Part shown: positions 25,318 to 35,150 of the stretch, piece after piece
Layout of the letters: each line of letters begins with the position of its first letter
Position numbering within the stretch: position 1 is the first letter of the stretch
NCBI RefSeq assembly: GCF_002154725.1
Contig: NZ_MTAW01000121.1
Location: 1-64,000 of the forward strand
DNA from: Nostoc sp. 106C
Lineage (GTDB): Bacteria; Cyanobacteriota; Cyanobacteriia; Cyanobacteriales; Nostocaceae
Reading direction: 5' to 3'
DNA length: 64,000 nt
Made by a program: the position numbers and the translations under genes
The notes under the pieces: generated by a model
What the model saw: only the letters and a program-made list of their open reading frames with translations
What the model was told of the DNA's origin: nothing
The model's database searches: none

Positions 25318-27147
25318 ATGTTACAGCTAGAAAACGAGGCTTCCAATAAACATATATCTTCCGTAAATAGTCTTTTACCAATCGATAGGACAGAAGAAGA
25401 TGAAGTTGAAAATTCACAATTTGAGGTGGTTGAAGAAGATGAAACGGAAGTAGAAGACCCCGCGTTAATCCAAACTAAACACGACTTTGTTACATCTCCC
25501 TGGTCAAGGTTAGGAATTATTGGTGGTGCATTTGGTGCTGGGTTTCTAGTTATATTTGTTGTCCTCAACGGCATGATGAATGGGAGTGGTAAAAATGCCA
25601 AAAAACCAGAATTAACTACTACCCCAACTCCCACGGTTGCCGCATCTGAGAAAAAAGAAGGCGATGTTTATGCCAAGCTTGCTCTCGCCAAGCAACAGGA
25701 AGAACTTGATGCCCTAAATGGTAAAGCTAACACGGAAGACAAAGAGGAGAAAAAGGAAACTACTGAAGAACAACAAGCCAAAAACCAAGAGAAAACCCGT
25801 TCTATTCGACAACGAAGGGTAGTTGCTCAAGAAACTCCCCCTACTTCGAGAAGACGTGTATACCGGGAAGAAACACCCGAACCTGTTAGACCAACACGTA
25901 GAGTAGTGGCTTCACAGCCAATACCACCTCTACGTCCTAGCGCTCCTCTGCCAAAATTTGCCAAACAAACAATTGCTAGCAACCAGAGTGTCGCCAAAGA
26001 CCCAATAGCTGAACTCGAACGCCTGCGTAACCTGGGTTCGGTTGGTCGAGTTGAGTATATGCTAGCCAGTACCACTGTCAGTGAACCTACAAACACAACA
26101 GTACAAGAAGTTACAGCTAAAACTGAAGAAACATTACGCCCAGCAGAACAAAATAGCGATCGCTCTCGTCGTCGCCGTAGCCGACGCAGCGAGAATACCG
26201 AAACAGTTACCAATACTCCTAATCAAGTTGAAGAACTGCGCCCCCGTTGGCAACCTATAACCACAAATGATAGTACTCCTGAGTATGGCAATACTGATGA
26301 CAAAGATAACAATCAAGCCGTGCCAGTTATTTATAGCTTCTCGGTAAAAGAGCCACAAATTAGCTTACAACTTGACAAAGAAAAGACCGTAGAATCCAGT
26401 TTTGCTAGTAATAAAGAAAACAACTCCACTCAGCAAATCGAACAAGTTGCGAATAACTACCTGCCAGAAGAAGCGCAGATACTCCAAGAAACACAACCGC
26501 AGTATATAGTTGTCGGTTCGTTTGCAAGTGCAACCCTGGTAACTCCGCTCGTTATGCCCCAAACCAGTAATAACGCTCGTTCCCAGGAGCAGACAAATAC
26601 ATTACGGTTTGTCGCCCGGTTGGACGAGCCGCTTTATAGCAATACTGGTGAAATAGCCATTCCCGTAGGAACGCAGGTAACTATCGCCATGATTTCGGTT
26701 GATAGCACATCAGGTGTGCGTGCCGAAGTCACGGCCATCCTCAAAGACGGCACAGAATATCCTCTATCACCTGGAACGATATCAGTTTTGGGAGAGACGG
26801 GTTCACCCCTAATCGCCAGACCTTACGACGACAAGGGATCTGAAATTGCCAAATATGATGCCACATTAGGGACAATAGCTGGTCTTGCCAAGGTAGGGGA
26901 AATTATCAACCAGCCGGATGAAGAAGTCACAGAAGATTTGCCTTTAGGTGGGACAAGAACCCGCAGTCGCAATAATAACCGCAACCTGGCAGCTGCTTTC
27001 CTTGAAGGTGCTTTTGGCAAACTTGGCGAAACAGTCAGCAAGCGGACAGAACGTGCTACTGATGAAATCAACCGCCGTCCCAATGTTTGGTATGTGCCTA
27101 AAGACACTAAAATCACAATCAAAGTCGATAGGTCAATCAAGCTGTGA
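25318..27147 (+). CDS. virB10: VirB10/TrbI-like T4SS protein
   Basis: 609 aa. An acidic cytoplasmic N-terminus precedes one membrane helix (GIIGGAFGAGFLVIFVVLNG, about 65-86). A long low-complexity periplasmic region rich in Glu, Arg, Thr and Pro follows (RRRRSRRSE-like patches). The C-terminal TrbI domain has RLDEPLYSNTGEIAIPVGTQ and ends VPKDTKITIKVDRSIKL, the classic VirB10 terminal strand. It should span the envelope and relay energy from VirB4/VirD4. Its stop overlaps the GTG start of the next gene. Confidence 0.88.
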   Translation: MLQLENEASNKHISSVNSLLPIDRTEEDEVENSQFEVVEEDETEVEDPALIQTKHDFVTSPWSRLGIIGGAFGAGFLVIFVVLNGMMNGSGKNAKKPELTTTPTPTVAASEKKEGDVYAKLALAKQQEELDALNGKANTEDKEEKKETTEEQQAKNQEKTRSIRQRRVVAQETPPTSRRRVYREETPEPVRPTRRVVASQPIPPLRPSAPLPKFAKQTIASNQSVAKDPIAELERLRNLGSVGRVEYMLASTTVSEPTNTTVQEVTAKTEETLRPAEQNSDRSRRRRSRRSENTETVTNTPNQVEELRPRWQPITTNDSTPEYGNTDDKDNNQAVPVIYSFSVKEPQISLQLDKEKTVESSFASNKENNSTQQIEQVANNYLPEEAQILQETQPQYIVVGSFASATLVTPLVMPQTSNNARSQEQTNTLRFVARLDEPLYSNTGEIAIPVGTQVTIAMISVDSTSGVRAEVTAILKDGTEYPLSPGTISVLGETGSPLIARPYDDKGSEIAKYDATLGTIAGLAKVGEIINQPDEEVTEDLPLGGTRTRSRNNNRNLAAAFLEGAFGKLGETVSKRTERATDEINRRPNVWYVPKDTKITIKVDRSIKL

Positions 27148-27995
27148 AACTAAGAAATATAGCCGATTTTAGTTTAAGGATGCCTTGGGCGATTGCCTCT
27201 GGCACTGCGCTCCGCGCAATCGCCTTTAGCGGATGCCTCACCATCACCTCCGTGCTTGCACCAAACCAACTTGTACTAGTAAATACTATCCGTCAAGTTG
27301 CAGCGTCCCAGGTGTCAGGGGAAAATGCTCAATTGCAGACAGTTAAGGTCTGGCCCGGACATGGGGTATCAATATCGTTCTACAACACCAAAGAAATTAT
27401 CAAGAAAATCTGGTTGGATGACCCATCTAGGTTTGTTTTTGATGTAGACGGATGTCTTGAGGGCTTGGGTAAGTGTTCTGGAAGCAGCACGGGTGCAGGA
27501 CTAATTCACATTCGCCGCATCGAGACAGTCAAAATCCCCGGTTTACCACCAGCTCCTTACGGGGCCCACATGACGGTGATTACCGAATCTGGCTCAACAA
27601 GGAAAAGCTATCACTTCCGGATTGTAGCGGGCAGTGGCACACCAGAGTACAGCCAAATTGAAATTATTGGCGACACTCCCAGCAAACCTGAAGAAGTAAA
27701 ACCAAAGGTCAGTTACACCGCATTATCTGATAGCAGACATATCGCCAAAGGGATGCAAGTTGCTCTAAAAAACCAGTGGGTTACGACAGACAGCAAGCTC
27801 TGGAAGCGTCTGAACCAACTTGTTGAGTTGCGATCGCAAGGAGAGGAACTTGTCGTCGCCGCCAGCACTACCGGAGTATCAATGCAATTGGTTGAAAAAC
27901 TCATGCTACTGGGTGGAAAGCGCTTGTTAGAAATACCACCACAGCGCAATAACCCTCTCACAACAACAAATCCAGGTAAATCAAGTTTTAAATAA
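27144..27995 (+). CDS. VirB9-like T4SS protein
   Basis: 283 aa. The GTG start overlaps the VirB10 stop (GTGA), implying coupling. A signal-peptide-like region runs to about residue 55. Its hydrophobic part AIASGTALRAIAFSG is encoded by a palindromic cyanobacterial repeat (27188-27224). The mature part is strand-rich (VKVWPGHGVSISF, KIWLDDPSRFVFDVDG), as in VirB9/TrbG proteins that form the outer-membrane core with VirB10. The assignment leans on gene order. Confidence 0.6.
   Translation: MKLRNIADFSLRMPWAIASGTALRAIAFSGCLTITSVLAPNQLVLVNTIRQVAASQVSGENAQLQTVKVWPGHGVSISFYNTKEIIKKIWLDDPSRFVFDVDGCLEGLGKCSGSSTGAGLIHIRRIETVKIPGLPPAPYGAHMTVITESGSTRKSYHFRIVAGSGTPEYSQIEIIGDTPSKPEEVKPKVSYTALSDSRHIAKGMQVALKNQWVTTDSKLWKRLNQLVELRSQGEELVVAASTTGVSMQLVEKLMLLGGKRLLEIPPQRNNPLTTTNPGKSSFK
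27188..27224. repeat. Cyanobacterial palindromic repeat inside a coding region
   Basis: GGCGATTGC (27188-27196) and GCAATCGCC (27216-27224) flank a GC-rich centre. This type of GCGATYGC-bounded repeat is common in Nostoc genomes. Here it is in frame in the export-signal region of the VirB9-like gene. Confidence 0.7.
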
Positions 27996-28001
27996 ATAGT
28001 G

Positions 28002-29414
28002 ATGTATAACGAACATCTAGCCACTAACAACCAAATTTTAGATACTACAGCAGAAGTAACTGCGATCGTACCAGTGAGAGCTGCAAGTCAAGAAACTACT
28101 CACAACAAAACCGACCGAGGGCTTGAGTATCGGATAGAAAAATTTAATAAATTACGCTACCTGATGGTTGCAGGACTTATTGCTGGGCTTGCCCTACACG
28201 GATTAATCCGATATGGAGGTAGCTATAATATCGGCAGTCTCTTATTCGGCGAAAAAGCGGTAGCTCAAACAGTTCCATCGAAGTATTCAAATTTGAACAC
28301 TTCGATAGATAAGACAAAACAAACCAAACAGCCACAGCCCGTTGCAACTAAATATGTCAATGGCGCACCTACTCCCGATTGGAGCAGTATAACGTTTAGA
28401 AACATGAAATTTGGTGGTGCTGGCAGTGTCGAATTCCCTAATATCAAAAACCCTGGTATGAAGGAGACACGCACCTGGAGTGCTGGGCAAAGCCTTGCTG
28501 AAGTCATGGAACTGGGTGATTTTGAAGCAACTGAGTTCAATATTGAAGATTTCACGCTTAAAGATATCGCCGACATCACGGGCATTCAACTCAAAAATCT
28601 CAAACTTTCAGATTTGGAAACACTCGATTGGCAAACACTCGAAGACCTCGCCGAAGCAATTCCTAATTTAGAAGATTCAGAAGTCGGAGCCATTCCACCA
28701 ATTCAAGAACTAGTAACCAAAGTTACAGGCAGCACCGTAAGCTACCAAACTGTTGGTGAAGTGCTGGACAATTATCCCCAACTGGGAGAAGTGGAACTTG
28801 GTGAGTATGTCAAACTTGATAAATATCAACTCACCAGCATCCCTGGTATTGAGGATGCACAACTAAAAGACTTTACTAACTGGCAAAACACAACAATTGG
28901 TAAGGTTCCGGGATTAGCTGATGTACCGTTCGATCGGTTCCCCAGTGTTCCCATCCCTGATGTTAGCTTTATCGGCAAAGTAGACTTACCCCTCGGTTCC
29001 CTTGAAAGCGGACGCTGGAAGTCAATAAGCGGTAGCTATCAAGCTGGGTTTAATGTTCCGTGCGAGAAAACCTGTGGTCACATCGAAGTTTCGGGTAGCG
29101 ATATTGTGACTGGCGCACAATGGATGTCCGGTAAAGACCAAAAAGTTAAAGGCGGATTCGGCATCTTGGGCAGTCTCAACGGTGGAAAAGAACCCACAGG
29201 TCGTCACCCCTTTGGGAAATCATTTAAACAAGTCATCTGGGACATTAACGAAGCGGACGGCAGTATCACCACCGCGATGTTCTTCCGTATCTGCAAGCGG
29301 GGGTGGGTTGACTTGGGTTGCTCGCCCTACTTCATTGGCCCAGTTCCCTTCTTCACCTACCGCGAGATAGACCCAATTATCCTTGGTACGCCCCTCACCG
29401 TACCTAAAAATTAA
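28002..29414 (+). CDS. Conjugation-locus exported protein of unknown function
   Basis: 470 aa from the ATG at 28002; a GTG one codon upstream is the alternative. A cytoplasmic tail of about 48 residues is followed by a membrane helix (LRYLMVAGLIAGLALHGLI). Residues about 150-300 hold leucine-rich pseudo-repeats of about 10-20 residues (FTLKDIADITGIQLKNLKLS, LSDLETLDW). The C-terminal 130 residues form a compact domain with four or more Cys (NVPCEKTCGHIEVSG, RICKRGWVDLGCSPYF), so disulphides and an extracellular location are likely. It sits between VirB9- and VirD4-like genes, where an adhesin, pilus-tip or surface protein would fit. No family was recognised. Confidence 0.75.
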   Translation: MYNEHLATNNQILDTTAEVTAIVPVRAASQETTHNKTDRGLEYRIEKFNKLRYLMVAGLIAGLALHGLIRYGGSYNIGSLLFGEKAVAQTVPSKYSNLNTSIDKTKQTKQPQPVATKYVNGAPTPDWSSITFRNMKFGGAGSVEFPNIKNPGMKETRTWSAGQSLAEVMELGDFEATEFNIEDFTLKDIADITGIQLKNLKLSDLETLDWQTLEDLAEAIPNLEDSEVGAIPPIQELVTKVTGSTVSYQTVGEVLDNYPQLGEVELGEYVKLDKYQLTSIPGIEDAQLKDFTNWQNTTIGKVPGLADVPFDRFPSVPIPDVSFIGKVDLPLGSLESGRWKSISGSYQAGFNVPCEKTCGHIEVSGSDIVTGAQWMSGKDQKVKGGFGILGSLNGGKEPTGRHPFGKSFKQVIWDINEADGSITTAMFFRICKRGWVDLGCSPYFIGPVPFFTYREIDPIILGTPLTVPKN

Positions 29415-29497
29415 CAAGTAAAAAGGCAATCATAGAAAAATTTATCCTCTTTAATTTTTGACTTAGAGAAGACACTCTACACAAATAACGGAGAAAT

Positions 29498-31324
29498 ATG
29501 CAACTTCACTTCACCGCATATTTCTTCGATTTCCTCATGCAATTAACACAGATTAATATGAATAATTATCTGTTTGCAACTGCTAAAACTAAGACAGTTA
29601 GAGAAGTAAAAGCTGCTCATAAAAATAGCAATACTGACTTTAGTAAGTATACAGATAAGTTCATGTCACCTCAAGGTTTGGCACTGGCAGGGGGAATTGG
29701 CTTATTGTTGCTTTTACAGCTTTTTAGTAATGGTAAAAAAGGCAAGCTTGCTACTAGCTATTGGGGTGGAGCAAAGGAAACCGCCCAAGCTAAGAAAAAA
29801 GCTCTCAAGCAAATCGTCGCTCCTAAGTGCGATAGTGCCAGTTTATATATTGGAGTACACAAATACAAGGGTCAAAAATTACCCAAGAGGAGTGGAGGAG
29901 TTCCAGTTTATGTACCCGATGTCCAACGGGGAACTGCTGTAATTGGCGCACCTGGTAGTGGTAAATCATTCTCAGCTATCAACCCGATGATTTACTCAGC
30001 AATTGACCAAAGTTTTGGTATCGTATTATACGATTTTAAGTATGCCAGTCAAGCCAAAATCGCCAGTTATGCCAAATCCAAGGGGTATGACGTACATATC
30101 TTCGCACCAGGATTTCCCGAATCAGAGGTATGTAACCCAATCGATTTCTTGCGTGACAGTAGCGATGCTGAAACCGCACGGCAGTTAGCTACAGTTATCA
30201 ACAAAAACTTCCGCCTGTTAGGTAATGCGTCTGAGGATGCCTTCTTTGGCCCCGCCGGCGACCAGTTGACGCAGGCTATTTTAATGCTAACCAAAGAGTT
30301 TGGCGAGCGCGCTGATATTATGACGGCTGCGGCAATACTTTCTAGCGAGAAGATGGTCGAACGCTTGATGGCAGCCGAACTAAATCCTTGGATTAGAATA
30401 GCTTTTGGTCAATTATTTAGCTCGGCTGGTTCAGAGAAAACTGTAGCGGGTATCGCTGGTAGTGCTTCATTGATGTTCACCCGGTTTATGGCAAGGGGTA
30501 CATTGGGATGCTTTGTCGGTAAAACAACCCTCCCTCTAGAGGTAAAACGCAAACAGATGATTATCTTCGGGTTAGACCGCGAACGCCGCGATGCTGTCAG
30601 CCCCCTGATGACCAGTATTCTTCACATGGTAGTTTCCCGTAGTATTGCCAAAAAACGTAAGGAAGACGGCCCATTAGTAGTGTGCCTTGACGAGTTGCCA
30701 AGTATCTTCCTTCCAGATTTATTTAGATGGCTTAATGAATCTCGTTCCGAAGGATTCTGCGGTATCCTGGGTTGGCAAAATATGGGTCAGCTTGAAAAGA
30801 TTTATGGTAAAGAAATCTCTAAAGCTATCCTTGGTGCGTGCGGTACAAAATTTGTTTTTAATCCTGGTGAAGAAGAATCAGCACGATTATTTTCTGCATA
30901 TTTAGGTGAAGAGGAAATTAAATATAAACAAAAATCTCGCTCAACTGGAGGGGGTAAAGCCAGCACATCTATCAGCGAACAAGAACGGACTCGCAAGCTA
31001 TTCGAGCCAGCCCAATTCCTCAAATTACCACCTGGGAAATGTCTATTTATCAACCCTGCTTATAGTAATAAAAATGAGGGTTCAGTACCACTATTAAAAA
31101 ACATCAAAATTCCCAAATATATCATTGGATTAGAACAAGAAAATGACACTAACTGGGATAAACTCATCAAAGAGCTTGCTAGGAAAAGTACCCAGAAAAA
31201 ACCCACACAGGAAGATTTAGATTTACGAGTCAAGGAAGTAGATCGGAAGTTCCCTATCCCACAAGCACCCGTACAAGCGGGCAATGCACCTTTGCCTGTT
31301 GATGCGTACAAGAGCTTTTTCTAA
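29498..31324 (+). CDS. virD4: VirD4/TraG-type coupling protein
   Basis: 608 aa. An N-terminal membrane span (GLALAGGIGLLLLLQLF) is followed by the RecA-like domain: Walker A GAPGSGKS (about 150-157), KYASQAKIASYAKSKG, Walker B LVVCLDELPS (about 394-403) and a conserved GILGWQNMGQLEKIYGK after it. Coupling proteins bring the relaxase-DNA complex to the secretion channel. The ATG at 29498 has a GGAG Shine-Dalgarno about 8 bp upstream; later ATGs at 29534 and 29558 lack one. No relaxase gene is evident in the window. Confidence 0.9.
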   Translation: MQLHFTAYFFDFLMQLTQINMNNYLFATAKTKTVREVKAAHKNSNTDFSKYTDKFMSPQGLALAGGIGLLLLLQLFSNGKKGKLATSYWGGAKETAQAKKKALKQIVAPKCDSASLYIGVHKYKGQKLPKRSGGVPVYVPDVQRGTAVIGAPGSGKSFSAINPMIYSAIDQSFGIVLYDFKYASQAKIASYAKSKGYDVHIFAPGFPESEVCNPIDFLRDSSDAETARQLATVINKNFRLLGNASEDAFFGPAGDQLTQAILMLTKEFGERADIMTAAAILSSEKMVERLMAAELNPWIRIAFGQLFSSAGSEKTVAGIAGSASLMFTRFMARGTLGCFVGKTTLPLEVKRKQMIIFGLDRERRDAVSPLMTSILHMVVSRSIAKKRKEDGPLVVCLDELPSIFLPDLFRWLNESRSEGFCGILGWQNMGQLEKIYGKEISKAILGACGTKFVFNPGEEESARLFSAYLGEEEIKYKQKSRSTGGGKASTSISEQERTRKLFEPAQFLKLPPGKCLFINPAYSNKNEGSVPLLKNIKIPKYIIGLEQENDTNWDKLIKELARKSTQKKPTQEDLDLRVKEVDRKFPIPQAPVQAGNAPLPVDAYKSFF

Positions 31325-31410
31325 AAACTTTAAGTTTAATAACCAACTGGTTTTTATAAAGCACAATCTGGCTGTTTGAATTTATAGATTATTTTAACCA
31401 CATTTAATAT

Positions 31411-33924
31411 ATGTTTGACACCAGACAGACTCAAATTAATGAATCATATTTAGGTACAGCCGATACTGCAATTCAAACAAGTCGAGAATTAAGTAAAAGC
31501 CTCATCAATGTACTTACTAAGATAACTAAAGTAATTCTCGAAAAACTCAAAGAAGCCCAAGAAGCAAGTAAAATTGCAGTTGAAGTTGGCAAAGATATCT
31601 ACAATCTTGTACCTGATGAATCTACCCCTGGTGCATATAAATGGGAAAAGGTAGATTTAACCAGCCAAAGTATAAAAAGCAATCAAGAAACTAATATTGT
31701 GTTAATGCCCGATTTTTTACTAGAAGGTCAATACACAATAGAAACTGAACCTTTTACTGACTATCAAGCACAAACAATTGCTGCAAGATTAGTAGAAGAT
31801 GTACTCAATTTAAATAGTGATTATCAGCAAACAAGTGATAATGCTCTGAAAATCACAGCTTATCTAGAGTCAGATGGTTCAGAAAAACAAATCGTTATCT
31901 ACGAACAAAATAGCGAAGGTAAATGTACAACTAATCTCGTCACTGAAATACTTACTCCAGATGAAATAATAGATGTGGCAAGTGAACCATTAGTTAAGCT
32001 ACTACCTCCATCTGCTGATATTATTAACAATCATAAAGATACAAAAGAGTTATTATTCGATAATGGAAACTCAGATGTAACAGAAGTAACTCCACCATTA
32101 GACAATTTACCAGTAATACTGAACGAAGATAATCAACAATTAAATTTTGAAATTGTAACTACACCAGTTAACTTGTATTACGAAGAAAAAGAAGAAGAAA
32201 CTGCGGTAGGTTTTATAGATGATATCGATATTAGTAATCCACCCGGCTTTGACTCCCCACCAGATGTAAATTATTATCAGTCTCCTGTAGTCAAAAACTA
32301 TCCTAAATCAGTAGAGCAGACACTCAACGAACAATCTGAAACTAACATTCAAGCAGTCGAATCAAATACTTCACAACAGTTACTACAAGATGAAAACAGT
32401 GAAAACAGTTCGTCTATAAATCAAGAAACCAACTTATATGTTGAAATAGAAGTAGATAACAGTTTTGAAGATGATGTGGTTAATAATCTTCAAGAAGAAA
32501 TCGCACAGTCCGAAGAAACTATTCAAATTCGACGGATAGTTACTAGTAACCATCAATCTCAAAATCAAGCTGATGAGGAGGTAAATGAAAATGTAACTTC
32601 CAATCAGTTTTTTGCACAAGAGCCAGAGGAGCAAGCGACTAATAATCGAAAAAAATATGCATCTGAATTTACCTATCAAGAAGTAGCTAATTCTCAAGAT
32701 GTAGAGTCAGCAGCGCAACAGTGGGCGCGTCAGGTTGAAGTACCTATTTATCAAATTAATAATAAACAAGCGCGGGAAGAACGTTACAACGGGGAAAATA
32801 AAGACATTGCTGAAACTGCGATCGCAATGTTAAAAAAATACGGCACTCTTGAACAAGATGGTTCACGTATTTACCGTAGCGATACATTTGTGATTCGCCA
32901 ACAGGGAGACACTGTTAGCATTCACCGTCGCAGTGATGAACTATTTGGGTGGGAGAACTCTTTGATGGATTTTAAACTCAACAAAAAAGAGGAACCCAAA
33001 ATCACGAAAAAGCCTACAGAGATGTTACCTGTTGAACGTCAGGAGTTTCTCATTGTGGCAGAATACTTAAGCGACAATGGCAAGCTACCTGACCTCAATA
33101 ATGCCGATATCCGTGATGTAGCAAACAGCTTAGGAAGTCTTGCACCTGCCGGCACGATTAAAACGCTGGAAGTATTTAAACAAAATGAGATGTTGCACAC
33201 CCTGAATAATGTCCTCATCCAGGCTGATAAGGAAGAACTTACAGTAGGTGAATTTACTATCAAGCGATCGCGCAACCCCGAAAAAAATCGAGCCAGCTTG
33301 CAATTATTTAAAACTACCGAAGAAAAAGGTACTCAGGAACTTGTCCGGTTTGACCTAACTAAAACCGAAGCCGGCATTACCAAAGAAGTCAGCAAGATGA
33401 ATATCTCTGAGTACGATATCAACCAAATTAAGTTTATTGCCCAAAACGCCAGCAAACTCAACTTGGAACAAATCTTTGGTAACGAACAATCTACTTCCAC
33501 AAACGCAGATGCACCCAAAAAACGAGTAATACAAGCAGTTGGCGATTTGCCTGTGACAGTTCACCCTTACATCGCCGAGGAATGGGCAAATATGGTCAAG
33601 CATGGTGGCCCTGACTGGGGAGGGGCAATGAATCAAGGCAATGAAGAAATTCTACAACGGATAAATGAGAACAACGGCAAGTTACCAATTGCTGACCAGC
33701 GAGAGATGTACTTCAAGATTATGACCTATAAGGCAACTGAGGCACAAAAGCAAGGAGAAACAGTCGTCGATTTTGTTCCGCTTAAAGATATTATGAATGA
33801 CTTACAAGTATGGCGAGGAGAAGAAATTCGGCAGCAATATACCCCTACTGAACACATACCCTCCCCTCAAAAGCAAACTGTCGCTGCTACACCTAAAACT
33901 AAGTCAAGAGAAGTTGAACTATAA
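31411..33924 (+). CDS. Large acidic conjugation-linked protein of unknown function
   Basis: 837 aa. A helical N-terminus (LSKSLINVLTKITKVILEKL) is followed by about 300 residues of disordered, Glu/Asn/Gln-rich sequence. A C-terminal half of ordered sequence holds two similar beta-rich units: IYRSDTFVIRQQGDTVSIHR and VGEFTIKRSRNPEKNRASLQ. No catalytic motif is recognised. It directly follows the coupling protein, where other plasmids carry relaxase or DNA-processing genes. A relaxase accessory or transferred effector is possible, but nothing shows it. Confidence 0.75.
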   Translation: MFDTRQTQINESYLGTADTAIQTSRELSKSLINVLTKITKVILEKLKEAQEASKIAVEVGKDIYNLVPDESTPGAYKWEKVDLTSQSIKSNQETNIVLMPDFLLEGQYTIETEPFTDYQAQTIAARLVEDVLNLNSDYQQTSDNALKITAYLESDGSEKQIVIYEQNSEGKCTTNLVTEILTPDEIIDVASEPLVKLLPPSADIINNHKDTKELLFDNGNSDVTEVTPPLDNLPVILNEDNQQLNFEIVTTPVNLYYEEKEEETAVGFIDDIDISNPPGFDSPPDVNYYQSPVVKNYPKSVEQTLNEQSETNIQAVESNTSQQLLQDENSENSSSINQETNLYVEIEVDNSFEDDVVNNLQEEIAQSEETIQIRRIVTSNHQSQNQADEEVNENVTSNQFFAQEPEEQATNNRKKYASEFTYQEVANSQDVESAAQQWARQVEVPIYQINNKQAREERYNGENKDIAETAIAMLKKYGTLEQDGSRIYRSDTFVIRQQGDTVSIHRRSDELFGWENSLMDFKLNKKEEPKITKKPTEMLPVERQEFLIVAEYLSDNGKLPDLNNADIRDVANSLGSLAPAGTIKTLEVFKQNEMLHTLNNVLIQADKEELTVGEFTIKRSRNPEKNRASLQLFKTTEEKGTQELVRFDLTKTEAGITKEVSKMNISEYDINQIKFIAQNASKLNLEQIFGNEQSTSTNADAPKKRVIQAVGDLPVTVHPYIAEEWANMVKHGGPDWGGAMNQGNEEILQRINENNGKLPIADQREMYFKIMTYKATEAQKQGETVVDFVPLKDIMNDLQVWRGEEIRQQYTPTEHIPSPQKQTVAATPKTKSREVEL

Positions 33925-34141
33925 ATTACCCGTCACCAAGTTTGCAAAGTTGCATTGGCAATATAAAAACTTGGGTTTAGAAGTTCCGCAAATTTACATT
34001 AGTTGCAAATTTAAAATTCAACAAGCTTTTCATTTATTTTAATGATTAGTTTATTGTTTTAAATAACACAATACAAGGAAAAATTACTACGTAAAGCTCA
34101 CGCAGATACTCAATGTAGTATTCCAAGCGAAAAATCAAAAA

Positions 34142-35032
34142 GTGAGCTTAACATCTGAATTAAAAAATAGAAATTCATCTATCAGGAGATGGTTTGACTC
34201 TAGACTAAACCAGACAGTTATTAAAATGATTACTAGCCATAACCAACTATTAGAAAATCAAGAAATTATCAGGCCAGTTGATGGTGTAGATTTTCCATTA
34301 GTAGGAAATGCGATTGCCAAAGCACTTGCTAAATATCTAGGAAGTATCTATGAAGATAAAACATGGTTTACTAATTGTCTTGCTCAGGTTGGAGCCAAAG
34401 CCCTCAAAATAGAATATGCTTTTGATTACTGCGTTACCAATTCAACTTCCCTTGAAGAAGAAGCTCTAAAGTGTATGCTACTGGGTGCGTTAGAAAACTA
34501 TGCACGTAGCCGTAACATACATGAAATTATTCAACCCTTTCTACAAAGAGAAAAAACCCTTCAACTTGAACCAGAATATTTCAAAAAATGGCTTCCTAGT
34601 ATTCAAGATACATCTCAAATTATCGGTATTTTAGCCCGTACTTGGCAAACTGTAGCTAATCAAGTGAGCGGAAATATCACCTGCAATGCTTCATACCCTT
34701 TAAGTGAATATCTTGGAGGTGCTGATTGCCAGATAATCGCTGGAAATACTCTTATTGATGTACGAACAACTGCCAAGAAGCGTCCCTTCTCCTTAGAAAA
34801 TTTTTACCAACAAATTAGTTATGTTCTGCTTGATAGCAATGACACCTATCGTATCAATCAACTAGTCTGGTTTTACAGCCGTCAACAGTCGGTATTCTTC
34901 TATCCCACTAACAAAATATTCCGCGACTTGCGAGCAACAAGGGAAGAATTTAAGAAAATGATTCTTGATAATTATGAAACAAATAGACTAGCAGAACATA
35001 ATAAGGGTTTATATTTTCCCCAGGAAGGATAA
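34142..35032 (+). CDS. PD-(D/E)XK nuclease-like protein with altered Lys
   Basis: 296 aa, GTG start. The C-terminal half carries a RecB-like nuclease fold: EYLGGADCQIIAGNTLIDVR (Asp about 195 and 206), then ENFYQQISYVLLDSNDTY and WFYSRQQSVFFYP. In related proteins the second strand reads LIDIKTT; here it is LIDVRTT, so the catalytic Lys is Arg (about 208). It may be inactive, or Arg may substitute. It ends 4 bp before a short frame with a good Shine-Dalgarno, so the two were probably cotranscribed. Confidence 0.65.
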   Translation: MSLTSELKNRNSSIRRWFDSRLNQTVIKMITSHNQLLENQEIIRPVDGVDFPLVGNAIAKALAKYLGSIYEDKTWFTNCLAQVGAKALKIEYAFDYCVTNSTSLEEEALKCMLLGALENYARSRNIHEIIQPFLQREKTLQLEPEYFKKWLPSIQDTSQIIGILARTWQTVANQVSGNITCNASYPLSEYLGGADCQIIAGNTLIDVRTTAKKRPFSLENFYQQISYVLLDSNDTYRINQLVWFYSRQQSVFFYPTNKIFRDLRATREEFKKMILDNYETNRLAEHNKGLYFPQEG

Positions 35033-35036
35033 AAAT

Positions 35037-35150
35037 ATGATTCAAGATTTTCAACTTAACCCTAGCTTCGATATTTACTTAAACGGTATGGAGTATCATA
35101 GTTTTCTACAACGTATCTATAATGATAAAATACAGAAAACTAATAAATAA
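35037..35150 (+). pseudogene. 5' fragment of a gene interrupted by tnpB element 2
   Basis: The ATG at 35037 has a GGAAGG Shine-Dalgarno and opens a natural-looking N-terminus (FQLNPSFDIYLNGMEYHSFL) that stops after 37 codons in AT-rich element-end sequence. On the far side of the element (36694-36795) a coding frame with no start resumes. The two pieces together would make a protein of about 65 residues. The stop at 35148 is therefore probably provided by the inserted element. Confidence 0.55.

Noticed and set aside
25272-26213. Minus-strand frames opposite the VirB10-like gene
   Set aside because: They have low-complexity Ser/Arg composition and lie antisense to a recognised protein.
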